NCBI GenBank assembly: GCA_963749575.1
Contig: CAVVNM010000001.1
Location: forward strand, 1-64,000
Direction: 5' to 3'
Source: JAMXLO01 sp963749575
GTDB lineage: Bacteria > Pseudomonadota > Alphaproteobacteria > Acetobacterales > Acetobacteraceae
Length of the DNA stretch: 64,000 nucleotides
The position numbers were made by a program, and so were the translations under genes. The notes beneath the pieces were generated by a model. That model was given only the letters and a program-made list of their open reading frames with translations. It was not told where the DNA came from and did not search any database. Positions 17,511-28,681 of this stretch are shown one piece after another (positions within the stretch are counted from its first letter, which is position 1; each line of letters begins with the position of its first letter).

Positions 17511-18269
17511 CTATTCCGGCAGCACCTGGATCGCGTCGCCCACCGCGAACCGGCCACCCTCTACCACCTCGGCATGCACGCCAAGTTCGACGTGGCCGTA
17601 CAGTTGGCGCAGCTCCTCCAGCGGATCGACGTCACGCTCCGCCGTCTCCGGATTGACCTGGGTCGCCGCGCAGCGAGTGACTGGCCTGGTCACCCGCAGC
17701 ACCGCGCCGCCGACCTGGATCTGCTGACCGACCCAGCCACGCTCGCTCCACGCGGGTGCGCCGCTGAACCAGACATTGCCGCGGAAGCGCCGTCGGTGCC
17801 GGCGCGCGCCCACCTTCGCCTCGTAGTCGCGCAGGCTGGCGAGGTTGATCAGGCTGAGCACCTTTTGGCGCTGGTCGCAGAAGCTGTGGCCCGGTACGTG
17901 GTGGAAGCGGGGCGTGCCGCGCGCATCTTCGCCGAGGTAGCCGGTCAGGAAGGCGGCGATTCGCTCGCGCCCCGCCTCGGTCAGCGCATTCTCCACCACC
18001 GCCGAACCGTCGGGGGCACGGATCGCCAGCATGCCGTTGCGCGGCTCGAAAAACGAGAACAGCGCGGCGATGCGGGCGTTCTTCATCTGGCACATGAAGT
18101 TTGTCTTCTGCTGCCAGTGCGGCTGGGCGGGATCGAACCCGGAATCCCCCTGGGCCAGGGCGAAGGCGCGGTCCCACGGGATGCAGCCGCCCTCCTCCAC
18201 TTCGGCCGCCTCCAGTGCTTCGGCGGTCAGACCCTTCACCGGATAGCGGTACAGGTATTCGATGCGCAT
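17511..18269 (-). CDS. MOSC domain-containing protein
   Basis: A 252-residue protein with the MOSC N-terminal beta-barrel domain at the start (MRIEYLYRYPVKGL) and the MOSC core further on, including the conserved cysteine region TRPVTRCAATQVNP. MOSC proteins handle sulfur carried by molybdenum cofactor or reduce N-hydroxylated compounds (YcbX/YiiM/mARC relatives). The MRIEYLYRYPVK start at 18269 follows AAGAGGGA; the open frame continues upstream but without family similarity. It lies between the RND operon (convergent) and clpB (divergent). A molybdenum enzyme gene occurs at 21.8 kb, but no direct link is shown. Confidence 0.88.
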   Translation of the reverse strand: MRIEYLYRYPVKGLTAEALEAAEVEEGGCIPWDRAFALAQGDSGFDPAQPHWQQKTNFMCQMKNARIAALFSFFEPRNGMLAIRAPDGSAVVENALTEAGRERIAAFLTGYLGEDARGTPRFHHVPGHSFCDQRQKVLSLINLASLRDYEAKVGARRHRRRFRGNVWFSGAPAWSERGWVGQQIQVGGAVLRVTRPVTRCAATQVNPETAERDVDPLEELRQLYGHVELGVHAEVVEGGRFAVGDAIQVLPE

Positions 18270-18388
18270 CGTGCGGTCCCTCTTGCGTCTCAGTTTGCCT
18301 GGACCCACCTGGATTGCCAAAGGGTCATGTTTCCGTTGCCTGATGAGGGATGGGATGAGACCGGTCGCCTACGAACAGGGACACAGAG

Positions 18389-20968
<2,580 letters not shown>

Positions 20969-20983
20969 CCCGGGCGTATGTTT

Positions 20984-21080
20984 GTGGGGTTTCGCAGCGC
21001 TCAACCCAAGCAATGAGCGGGCACCGGGTCGGACGTGGCGTGGCGACGACGTAGGATGGGTCGAGTGCAGCGAAACCCAC
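20984..21080. repeat. REP-like inverted repeat after clpB
   Basis: Two imperfect inverted copies of a palindromic unit flank a spacer of about 48 bases. The left arm at 20984-21008 contains GGGTTTCGCAGCGCTCAACC; the right arm at 21057-21080 reads TGGGTCGAGTGCAGCGAAACCCAC, near its reverse complement. The sequence type (GTAGGATGGGT-GAG-GCAGCGAAACCCA) is a widespread extragenic palindrome in proteobacteria. Its place directly after clpB fits an mRNA-stabilising or terminating role, which is inference. Confidence 0.65.
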
Positions 21081-21162
21081 TGACGTTGCGTCACGCCACT
21101 ATTGCCAGTTGCTGGGGAATAACGGAGACCGAGTAGACTCGCCGCGGCCAAGGGCTCGGGCT

Positions 21163-21699
21163 CTACCTGCCCGTAGGCGGTGGCTCGCTCGCTCCCGGGC
21201 CAAGCGGGCGCACCATCAACACCGAGTCGAGCCAGCGTTCGTGCTTCCAGCCGATCGCCGGAAGCAGTCCAGCATGGCGGAAGCCGCAACCTTCGTGCAA
21301 GCGGATCGAGGCGTGGTTGGCCGAGTCACCGATCACCGCCACCATCAATCGGAACCCAGCCTGCTCGCAGCGCTCGATCAGCCGCGGCAACAGTGCGCGG
21401 CCGATCCCTTCGCCCTGGCGATCAGGCGCAACATACACCGAGTTCTCTACCGCGAAGCGATAGCCGGGGCGCGGACGATACGTGCCGGCGTGGCTATATC
21501 CTACGACCCGCCCCGTCGCATCCTTCGCCACCAGGTAGGGAAAGCCCGCGCTCAGCAGTGCGTCACGGCGCCGCGCAACTTCGACTGCGTCGGGCGGATC
21601 GGTCTCGAAGCTCGCGTTTCCGTGGCGCACCGAATGGCCATAGATCGCCGTGATGGCGGGTACATCTTCAAGCCGACTGTCGCGGATAAGAAATGGCAT
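21163..21699 (-). CDS. GNAT acetyltransferase, phosphinothricin/methionine-sulfoximine type
   Basis: A 178-residue single-domain acetyltransferase. The start MPFLIRDSRLEDVPAI, the FETDPPDAVEV region, the YSHAGTYRPRPGYR loop and the acetyl-CoA motif DRQGEGIGRALLPRLI match the Pat/MddA group, which N-acetylates phosphinothricin, methionine sulfoximine or sulfone. The ATG at 21699 is chosen because the family similarity starts there and GGGAGG lies about 13 bases upstream; the frame continues upstream without similarity. It is divergent from the Mo oxidoreductase, with about 136 bases between the two starts. The exact substrate is inferred. Confidence 0.87.
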   Translation of the reverse strand: MPFLIRDSRLEDVPAITAIYGHSVRHGNASFETDPPDAVEVARRRDALLSAGFPYLVAKDATGRVVGYSHAGTYRPRPGYRFAVENSVYVAPDRQGEGIGRALLPRLIERCEQAGFRLMVAVIGDSANHASIRLHEGCGFRHAGLLPAIGWKHERWLDSVLMVRPLGPGASEPPPTGR

Positions 21700-21835
21700 G
21701 TGCGAACGGTCGCCTCCCAGGAGCTTCCCGGCAAGCGACAATTCGGCACAATGGTCTGGCTCATTGCTGCCGACATGGCCTATCACGGCGGCATGGCCCG
21801 ACCTACCGTCGGCGCCATACCGGTGGAGGCGAGGC

Positions 21836-23854
21836 GTGGAAACCGTTCGCGTGGTCTGTGCGCATGATTGTCCCGACATGTGTTCGTTGCTTGCGCATGT
21901 GCAGGACGGCCGCGTCATGCGCATCGAGGGCGATCCCGACCAGCCGTTCACCGCCGGCTTTGCCTGCGCCAAGGTGAACCGCGACGCCGAACTGGTGCAC
22001 TCCCCCGAACGTCTGGCCACGCCGCTGCGTCGCACTGGGGCGAAGGGCGAGGGCAGGTTCACACCGATCACCTGGGACGAGGCGCTCGACGAAATCACCG
22101 CGCGCTGGAAGTCCATTATCGCCGAAGCAGGCCCCCTGGCGTTGCTCGGCTACTGCTACAGCTCGCACCAGGGCCTGATGAATCGCGGTCTGCCCAACGG
22201 GCTGTTCCATGCGATGGGTACCAGCCGGCTGTGGGCCGGCACGGTGTGCGACAGTTGCATGGAGGCGGCGTGGGAGGCGACTGTCGGCCCGATCGGCGGC
22301 GCCGATCCGGAATTGGTGGTCGAGTCCGACCTGGTGATCTGCTGGGGCGCCGACCTGTTCGCCACCAACGTGCACTTCTGGGCCAAGCTCGAGGCGGTGC
22401 GCCGACGCGGCGTTCCGTTCGTGGTGATCGATCCACGCCGCACGCGGTCGGCGCAGAATGCCGACTGGCACATCCCGATCCGCATCGGCACTGATGCTGC
22501 GCTCGCTCTCGGCATTATGCATGTGCTGGTGCGCGACAATCTGTGCGACCGCGACTACATCGCGCGGGACACGCTGGGCTTCGACCGCGTTGAACGCGAC
22601 GTGCTGCCGCGCTTCGCTCCCGACCAGGTCGCATCGATCACCGGCGTGACGGCCGCCGACGTGGAGCGATTGGCCGCGATGTACGGCGCTGCGAGGAAGT
22701 CGTTGATTCGCCTTGGCTGGGGCATGACGCGCGTCACCCACGGTGGCCAGGCGCTGCGCACCGTCGCACTGCTGCCCGGCGTCACCGGCGCTTATGGCCG
22801 CTATGGCGGCGGCGCGGTAAACGGAACCAACGCGTCGTTCGACCTCAACTACAACGCGGTGCGCAAGCCGTCAGGTCCCGCCGCGACACGCACGATCAAT
22901 CACAACCGTCTGGGCGAAGCGCTGCTCGAGCTGGACGATCCGCCGATCCGCGCACTGTTTGTCGCCGCCAACAATCCGGCGGTCACCTGCCCCGATACGG
23001 CGAAGACGCGGCGTGGTCTGGCGCGCGACGATCTGTTCACGGTTGTGCACGACCCGTTTCTGACCATGACGGCGCGCTATGCGGATATCGTGCTGCCGGC
23101 GACGACGTATCTCGAGACCGAGGATTTTTTCCGTGCCTATGGCACCTACTACATGCAGTATTCCCCGCGCGCGGTGGCGCCTCTGAACGAGGCGTGGTCG
23201 AACCTGAAACTGGCGCAGGAGCTGGCGGCACGGATGGGCGTGACCGATCCGGTGTTCCGCATGTCGCAGCCGGAGATCCTGCGCGAGCTGTTCCGCGGCG
23301 CGAAAGGCGCGGTTGCGGCGTTCGATCCGGATAAGCTGCGCGATGCGGGTCCGGTCTCGATTGCGACGAAGGCTGGCCAGCAGTTTCGCACGCCGTCGGG
23401 CAAGCTGGAATTCTATTCCGCGACGCTTGCCGCCCAGGGACTACTGCCGATGCCGGACTGGCAGCCCGATCCGATCGAAGCGACGCAAGGTGCGCAGTGG
23501 CCGCTGCGGCTGCTGACCGGGCCGGGATATTTCCTGAGCCACACTGCGTTTGCCGGTGTCGCCTTTCTGCGCCGGCGTGAGGGCACGCCGTATTGCGTGC
23601 TGCATCCCACCGACGCGGGTGCGCGCAACTTGTGCGAGGGTGATCGCGTGCGGCTGGTGAACGATCGCGGGACGGTCGGGCTGACATTGCACGTACGGGA
23701 CGAGATTCAACCGGGCGTGGTGCTGGTGCCGGGTCAGCGCGCGGACGATGAGACGGTGAACGGCACGGTCAACATGCTGTGCTCGGATGCGTACACCGAC
23801 ATGGGCGAAGGTGCCACCTATCAAAGCACCTGGCTGGACGTGCGCCCCTGGTAG
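21836..23854 (+). CDS. Molybdopterin (bis-MGD) oxidoreductase, DMSO-reductase superfamily
   Basis: A 672-residue molybdenum enzyme. An N-terminal [4Fe-4S] site is visible as C8-x3-C12-x3-C16 and C44 (FACAK). The molybdopterin domains follow, with a Cys-rich stretch GTVCDSCMEAAW around residue 140, where the Mo ligand usually lies, and the C-terminal MGD-binding domain (HPTDAGARNLCEGDRVRLVND). No Tat signal precedes the cluster, so it appears cytoplasmic. The start is the GTG at 21836 with a GAGGCGAGG ribosome site; upstream frame extension lacks similarity. The family is sure, the reaction not. It is followed by a crotonase, an M20D amidohydrolase and an LLM enzyme on the same strand. Confidence 0.88.
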   Translation: METVRVVCAHDCPDMCSLLAHVQDGRVMRIEGDPDQPFTAGFACAKVNRDAELVHSPERLATPLRRTGAKGEGRFTPITWDEALDEITARWKSIIAEAGPLALLGYCYSSHQGLMNRGLPNGLFHAMGTSRLWAGTVCDSCMEAAWEATVGPIGGADPELVVESDLVICWGADLFATNVHFWAKLEAVRRRGVPFVVIDPRRTRSAQNADWHIPIRIGTDAALALGIMHVLVRDNLCDRDYIARDTLGFDRVERDVLPRFAPDQVASITGVTAADVERLAAMYGAARKSLIRLGWGMTRVTHGGQALRTVALLPGVTGAYGRYGGGAVNGTNASFDLNYNAVRKPSGPAATRTINHNRLGEALLELDDPPIRALFVAANNPAVTCPDTAKTRRGLARDDLFTVVHDPFLTMTARYADIVLPATTYLETEDFFRAYGTYYMQYSPRAVAPLNEAWSNLKLAQELAARMGVTDPVFRMSQPEILRELFRGAKGAVAAFDPDKLRDAGPVSIATKAGQQFRTPSGKLEFYSATLAAQGLLPMPDWQPDPIEATQGAQWPLRLLTGPGYFLSHTAFAGVAFLRRREGTPYCVLHPTDAGARNLCEGDRVRLVNDRGTVGLTLHVRDEIQPGVVLVPGQRADDETVNGTVNMLCSDAYTDMGEGATYQSTWLDVRPW

Positions 23855-23888
23855 TGCACAATCGGCCGCGCGGGTAAAGGAGCGGCCG

Positions 23889-24677
23889 ATGCCGGAGCAA
23901 CTGGTCGAGTACGCGTGCAGCGAGCAGATCGCGACAATCACGCTGAACCGGCCGGACAAGCTGAACGCAGTCAACGACGACATGGTGCGGCAGATTGCCG
24001 CCGCGCTGAAGCAATTAGACACCGACGATGACGCGCGTATCGCCATTCTGTGTGGCCGCGGCCGCGCATTCTCCAGCGGCGCCGATGTGCAACAACGGCA
24101 GTTGCGCTCGCGCGAGGAGTTCGAGCGCTACGGCGGCGCGCAGGCACCCGATGCGTCGAGCCACGACCTGTTGTTGCGTTCGGTGAACTGGAAGCCGGTG
24201 ATGGCGGCGGTTCATGGCTATGTACTCGGCCTCGCGCTCGGGCTGATACTGGAGTGCGATCTTATCGTTGCCGAGGCAGGCACGCAGTTCCAGGTTACCG
24301 AGACGCCACGCGGGCTGTCGGGTGCGAAATACTGGGCGTTGCTGAACTTCCGGGGCGGCGGCGCATTTGCCAACGACGTCGCCTTGACAGGGCGCTTCTT
24401 CAACGCAGAGGAGGCGCGCGCCGCCAACGTCATTGAGCGCGTCGCACCGCAGGGCGCACTGATGGCAACCGCGCGCGCGATGGCGGCCGAGGTGGCGAAG
24501 AACCCGCCGCTTGGCGTGCGCTCCACCATCCGCGCGCGGCGCTACTATCTCGAGCAGTTGTCGCGCGAAGTGCTACTGCAGGTGAACCTCGCGAAGCTGC
24601 ACCTGACCGAGGATTTTTCCGAATCCGCCCGCGCGTTCGCCGAGAAGCGTCCGGCCGGCCCGTTCAAGGGACGCTGA
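23889..24677 (+). CDS. Enoyl-CoA hydratase/isomerase family protein
   Basis: A 262-residue crotonase-fold protein. LNRPDKLNAVNDDM near the N-terminus, the oxyanion-hole segment CGRGRAFSSGADVQQR and the second segment AAVHGYVLGLALGLILECDLIVA are standard. The position of the second catalytic Glu carries ETPRGLSGAKYW, so a Glu is present nearby, but activity could be hydratase or isomerase. The ATG at 23889 is fixed by AAGGAG upstream; it follows the Mo oxidoreductase after 34 bases and is likely co-transcribed with it. Confidence 0.88.
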   Translation: MPEQLVEYACSEQIATITLNRPDKLNAVNDDMVRQIAAALKQLDTDDDARIAILCGRGRAFSSGADVQQRQLRSREEFERYGGAQAPDASSHDLLLRSVNWKPVMAAVHGYVLGLALGLILECDLIVAEAGTQFQVTETPRGLSGAKYWALLNFRGGGAFANDVALTGRFFNAEEARAANVIERVAPQGALMATARAMAAEVAKNPPLGVRSTIRARRYYLEQLSREVLLQVNLAKLHLTEDFSESARAFAEKRPAGPFKGR

Positions 24678-24712
24678 ATGCGCTATAGTCGCCGCATGGA
24701 CAGGAGCAGACC

Positions 24713-25882
24713 ATGACCTCGCCGATCGACCACGTCCGCCGCTATCACGCCGAACTCACCGCGATCCGGCAGGACATCCATGCCAATCCGGAACTGGGTC
24801 TGGAAGAACATCGCACCGCCGATCTGGTGGCGCGCAAGCTGGAGGAATGGGGCATAGAGGTGCACCGCTCGGTCGGCGGCACCGGCGTGGTAGGCGTGCT
24901 GCGCTCGGGCAATGGCGAGGCCACGATCGGCTTGCGCGCCGACATGGACGCGCTGCCGATCGTCGAGGCCAACGACATCCCATATCGCAGCCGCAACCAG
25001 GGCAAGATGCACGCCTGCGGCCATGACGGCCACACAACGATGCTGCTTGGTGCTGCGCGCTACCTGGCGGAGACGCGCGACTTCAACGGCACGGTGAACT
25101 TCATTTTCCAGCCGGGTGAGGAAGGCGTCGGTGGTGCGCTTGCCATGTTGCAGGATGATCTGTTCCAGCGCTTTCCGTGCAACGCGGTCTACGGCATGCA
25201 CAACCGGCCCGGCATGCCGGTCGGCAAATACGGCATCGCGCCAGGCACTGCCATGGCGGGTGGCGGATTCTTCGATATCGCCATCACCGGCAAGGGAGCG
25301 CATGGCGCCCGGCCAGAAGAATCGATCGATCCGGTGCTCGTGGCCTGCCACATCGGCGCGGCACTGCAATCGATCATAGCCCGGAACATATCGCCGCGCG
25401 AGACGGCGATACTCAGTGTCACGCGCATTCTTTCCGGCGACGCCTACAATGTCATCCCACAGACCGCGACCCTCGGCGGCACGGTGCGGACGATGAAGCG
25501 TGAGACGATGACGCTGATCGAGCAGAGCATGCAGCGCGTCGTCACCGGCGTGGCATCAGCGTTCGGCGCGACGGCGGAGCTGGATTTCCGGCTGATCTTC
25601 GCGCCGCTGGTCAACCACGAAGCGGAGTTCGTCGCGATCGCCGATGCTGCGGCGGAGTTGGTCGGCGATGCCAACGTGAACCGCACTCAGGCACCGGCGC
25701 CGGCATCCGAGGACTTCGCATTCATGTTGGAACAGGTACCGGGCGCATATATCAATCTTGGCAACGGCGATTGTGCGCCGGTGCATAATCACCACTACAA
25801 CTTCAATGACGAGGCGATTCCGTTTGGTTCGGCGCTGTATGCCCGACTGGTCGAGCGGCAGTTGCCACGCGGCACTGAATAA
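24713..25882 (+). CDS. M20D-family amidohydrolase (hippurate/IAA-amino-acid hydrolase type)
   Basis: A 389-residue metallopeptidase-fold enzyme that hydrolyses N-acyl amino acids. Family motifs in order are RQDIHANPELGLEE, GLRADMDALPI, the metal site MHACGHDGHTTML, the catalytic FQPGEEG and the terminal APASEDFAFMLE. These define M20 subfamily D (HipO, AbgB, IAA hydrolases). The ATG at 24713 follows CAGGAGCAG. It sits 35 bases after the crotonase and 14 before the LLM enzyme, giving a likely operon. The acyl group attacked is unknown. Confidence 0.93.
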   Translation: MTSPIDHVRRYHAELTAIRQDIHANPELGLEEHRTADLVARKLEEWGIEVHRSVGGTGVVGVLRSGNGEATIGLRADMDALPIVEANDIPYRSRNQGKMHACGHDGHTTMLLGAARYLAETRDFNGTVNFIFQPGEEGVGGALAMLQDDLFQRFPCNAVYGMHNRPGMPVGKYGIAPGTAMAGGGFFDIAITGKGAHGARPEESIDPVLVACHIGAALQSIIARNISPRETAILSVTRILSGDAYNVIPQTATLGGTVRTMKRETMTLIEQSMQRVVTGVASAFGATAELDFRLIFAPLVNHEAEFVAIADAAAELVGDANVNRTQAPAPASEDFAFMLEQVPGAYINLGNGDCAPVHNHHYNFNDEAIPFGSALYARLVERQLPRGTE

Positions 25883-25896
25883 GCAAGGAGGCTAGT

Positions 25897-26754
25897 ATGC
25901 TGAAATTCGGCGCGGCCATGTTCTTCACAGACTACTCGATGACGCCGGGTGATCTCGGCAAGGCGCTGGAGGAGCGAGGTTTCGAGTTGGTGTGGGCCCC
26001 GGAGCATTCGCATATCCCGCTGTCGCGGAAGACGGCGCCCGCGGGCGGCGGCGAACTGGCGAAAAAGTACTACGACACCATGGATCCGTTCGTGACGCTG
26101 ACCATGGTGGCGGCGGTGACCAAGACCTTGAAGGTCGCGACGGGCGTCTGTCTCGTCGCGCAACGCGATCCGATCCAGACCGCGAAGCTGGTCGCTTCGA
26201 TCGATCAGGTTTCCAATGGCCGATTCCTGTTCGGCATCGGCAACGGCTGGAATCAGGATGAAATGGAGAACCACGGCACAGTCTTCGCCTCGCGCCACAA
26301 ATTGGCACGCGAGCGGGTGGAGGCGATGAAGGAAATCTGGACCAAGTCGAAGCCGGAATACCACGGCGAGTTCGTCAACTTCGATCCGATGATGGCCTGG
26401 CCCAAGCCGGTGCAGAAGCCGCATCCGCCGGTAATCGTCGGCGGTGCGTTCCCGTATTCAGCACGCCGTGCGATCCGTTATGGTGATGGCTGGATTCCGC
26501 ATGCCGCGCGGAATACCTACGCCGAGATCGCCGACATGCTGCCCGAGTTCTACAAAATGGCGGCCGAGGCGAAGCGCGATCCGAAGTCGATCGAGATCAC
26601 CGTGTGGGGCCCGAAGCAGGATGCCGACCTGATGAAGCGCTATCAGGACCTTGGCGTTTCGCGCGTCGTGTTCAATCTGGAATCGGAGAAGGCGGACGCC
26701 ATCCTGCCGGTGATCGACAGCTGGGCGGGGCTGATGCGGCAGGTCAGCCACTGA
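25897..26754 (+). CDS. LLM-class (F420-type) oxidoreductase
   Basis: A 285-residue luciferase-like enzyme of the shorter F420/FMN-dependent group (TIGR03619-like). The start MLKFGAAMFFTDYSM, the ELVWAPEHSHIP strand, the TGVCLVAQRDPIQTAK segment, NGRFLFGIGNGWNQDEM and HPPVIVGGAFP are the usual landmarks. The ATG has an excellent AAGGAGG. It is the fourth gene of the run that starts with the Mo oxidoreductase. Whether F420 or FMN is the cofactor cannot be told from sequence alone. Confidence 0.9.
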   Translation: MLKFGAAMFFTDYSMTPGDLGKALEERGFELVWAPEHSHIPLSRKTAPAGGGELAKKYYDTMDPFVTLTMVAAVTKTLKVATGVCLVAQRDPIQTAKLVASIDQVSNGRFLFGIGNGWNQDEMENHGTVFASRHKLARERVEAMKEIWTKSKPEYHGEFVNFDPMMAWPKPVQKPHPPVIVGGAFPYSARRAIRYGDGWIPHAARNTYAEIADMLPEFYKMAAEAKRDPKSIEITVWGPKQDADLMKRYQDLGVSRVVFNLESEKADAILPVIDSWAGLMRQVSH

Positions 26755-26759
26755 ACCTG

Positions 26760-27386
26760 TTGCGAATTCCGTATGGTCTCGATCGTCTGCCACGTGACCC
26801 GGGACTGCGCTGTATCGAGGTCGGTGACGAGCCGCTGCGATTGAACAGCGAGCCGGTGCCGGCGGATGCGATGCCACTGGCAATCGGTGAACACCCGGCG
26901 CGCGTGGTGGCGGCAAGGGCATGGCTGGAGAGTCAGTGCGGCGACTACGCCCCGCTGCGCCGGCAGTTCGTGGCGGCATATTTTCGCTTCATCGCGGCGC
27001 AGATCGGGACGCATCGGGTGGAACTGTCCGAGCGGCTGAAGCGATACGACGGGCTGTATGCGCCAGAGGATGTGCTGTGGTCGGCGCTACGGCCGCTGCC
27101 GCGGGGCTGGGTTCCAACCGGCCAGCAATTCCTGCCGGCCGACATCGTATTCTGGGATGGTACGCAGGCGATTGCCATCGAACTTTGCGCGCGGGACACC
27201 GAGAAGCAGCAGGCGCTGTTGGTGGCCGGTATCGTCGTGCACCGCATTGAGCCGGGGTCGTTCGATCGGCTGCATGAGATACTGCGCGGGCCATTCGCGG
27301 CTTTTTGGATGAGGGAGGCGTTGCCGTCGAGTTCGTTTCGTCGCAGCACACCTGTCATTGCGAGCGAAGCGAAGCAATCCCCATGA
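26760..27386 (+). CDS. Hypothetical protein ending in a REP-like repeat
   Basis: A 208-residue frame with protein-like composition throughout but no family I recognise. The middle contains FIAAQIGTHRVELSERLKRYDGLYAPEDVLWSALRP and a later strand DIVFWDGTQAIAIELC, weakly suggestive of a nuclease-like fold, which is not asserted. No ATG lies near the N-terminus; a TTG at 26760 right after the upstream stop is the best guess, by coupling. The last 10 codons (VIASEAKQSP) are encoded by the left arm of the repeat at 27353-27438, so the natural C-terminus was probably altered when the element inserted. Confidence 0.5.
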   Translation: MRIPYGLDRLPRDPGLRCIEVGDEPLRLNSEPVPADAMPLAIGEHPARVVAARAWLESQCGDYAPLRRQFVAAYFRFIAAQIGTHRVELSERLKRYDGLYAPEDVLWSALRPLPRGWVPTGQQFLPADIVFWDGTQAIAIELCARDTEKQQALLVAGIVVHRIEPGSFDRLHEILRGPFAAFWMREALPSSSFRRSTPVIASEAKQSP

Positions 27387-27438
27387 AGGTGCGGAACGTC
27401 ATGGAGATTGCCGCGTCGCTTCGCTCCTCGCAATGACA
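27353..27438. repeat. REP-like palindromic element (CATTGCGAGCGAAGCGAAGCAATC type)
   Basis: The left arm at 27353-27380 reads TGTCATTGCGAGCGAAGCGA and on to AGCAATCC; the right arm at 27406-27438 reads GATTGCCGCGTCGCTTCGCT and ends TCGCAATGACA. The arms are inverted around a spacer of about 25 bases and can form a long imperfect hairpin. This unit is a well-known interspersed palindrome in many proteobacterial genomes. It lies between two convergent genes and overlaps the 3' end of the hypothetical gene. Confidence 0.8.
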
Positions 27439-27445
27439 ATATGCA

Positions 27446-28654
27446 TCAAGCGGTCATCTCCAGGATGTACAACCCACCGGCAAAGCGATCGACCGCGTAG
27501 ACCAGCCGGTTCTCGTCGACATACACGTCATTGATCATTGCCGCCTTCATCGGCGAACCCTGTGGCGGGTCGGGGATGAACGACGCCACCTCCTTCGGCT
27601 GCAGCGGATCGGTGATGTCGTGCACGCGTAGCCCGCCGCCGAAATACGTGCCGAACACCAGCGTGCTCGACTGGAATGACGGGCCAGGCCGGTTCTCGTG
27701 CAGATTATGTGCGCCGTAGCGACCGCCTATCGCGTAGTCCTCCATCGGCGGCAGCGGCAGCGTCGCGATCGAAACAAGATTCTCTTCCCGCCGCGCATCC
27801 AGCAGCCACACCAGCTTCGGCCAATCGGCGCCTTCCGTGCGCACGCACTCGTCGCTCACCACCAGCAGGTCGCGATCGAACAGCGGCATCACCGTATGGG
27901 TGAAGCCAGGGAACGGTGGGTGCGGGTTCCAGTGTCCCACCAGCTTCGGGCTGCCGATATCGGAGATATCCAGCACACACGCACCACCGTCGATGTAGCC
28001 GACATAGGCGCGGTCCGGTCGCTCTGGATACACATTCGTATTGTGCGCGCGACAACCGGTGTCGAACTTCGGATGTCGCGGCACCGGTGGCGCCATGTCG
28101 CGCTCCTCGGTCCCCGGATACCACCAGCGTCCGCTCTCACGCGGGTGCGCCGGATCGCTCACGTCGAACGCGGTGTAGCATTGATCGTCCTTCAGGTTGC
28201 GCGGCATGAAATCGGCGGCACCGCTGGAGCAGTGGATGGTCTTGCCGTCGACGAACCAGAGCTGGTGCACGCCGCGCGAGCGCGGCCCCGAGCGGTCGAT
28301 GAAGCTGATGCTGCGCGGCTGCTCCGGCGTCGAGACGTCGAACAGCTCGATCCCAGCCGGCGTCGCACCATGCGTGCCGGTCTGGTACGCCACCGCCATG
28401 ACGTTGCCGCACACCTCCAGCGAATTGGACCGCACGTTGCGATGCGGCAGATCGGTCTGCACGATGACGCGCGGCCTGGTCGGATCGGTGACGTCGACAC
28501 CGGTGAAGTTCTTCGGCGCGCATTCGTGCGCCAGCCACATGATGCGCCGTCCGCCGGGCGCGAGCTGCAGGCTCATGCCCTCGCCGACATTGCCGAACCC
28601 GCTCATCAGGTCGTGCGAGATCAGGCGGAAATTGTGGGCTTCCGGTTGTGCCAT
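27446..28654 (-). CDS. LVIVD-repeat protein
   Basis: A 402-residue protein built of repeated strands of the form I-x-D-(V/I)-(S/T)-D-P-x-x-P (ELFDVSTPEQPRSI, AFDVSDPAHPRESG, VLDISDIGSPKLVG, VHDITDPLQPKEV), the LVIVD repeat signature of a beta-propeller-like fold. There is no signal peptide at the chosen start. The ATG at 28654 has GGGGAGAAA upstream. Function is unknown; relatives are often binding or scaffolding proteins. It is divergent from the CobW gene with only 27 bases between starts, so a promoter for one gene must lie within the other. Confidence 0.82.
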   Translation of the reverse strand: MAQPEAHNFRLISHDLMSGFGNVGEGMSLQLAPGGRRIMWLAHECAPKNFTGVDVTDPTRPRVIVQTDLPHRNVRSNSLEVCGNVMAVAYQTGTHGATPAGIELFDVSTPEQPRSISFIDRSGPRSRGVHQLWFVDGKTIHCSSGAADFMPRNLKDDQCYTAFDVSDPAHPRESGRWWYPGTEERDMAPPVPRHPKFDTGCRAHNTNVYPERPDRAYVGYIDGGACVLDISDIGSPKLVGHWNPHPPFPGFTHTVMPLFDRDLLVVSDECVRTEGADWPKLVWLLDARREENLVSIATLPLPPMEDYAIGGRYGAHNLHENRPGPSFQSSTLVFGTYFGGGLRVHDITDPLQPKEVASFIPDPPQGSPMKAAMINDVYVDENRLVYAVDRFAGGLYILEMTA

Positions 28655-28681
28655 ACGCGTTTCTCCCCGATGCTGCGTGTG

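Noticed and set aside
18290..18388. RpoH promoter before clpB
   Set aside because: A CTTGCG occurs upstream but no acceptable CCCCAT-like -10 box lies at the right distance.
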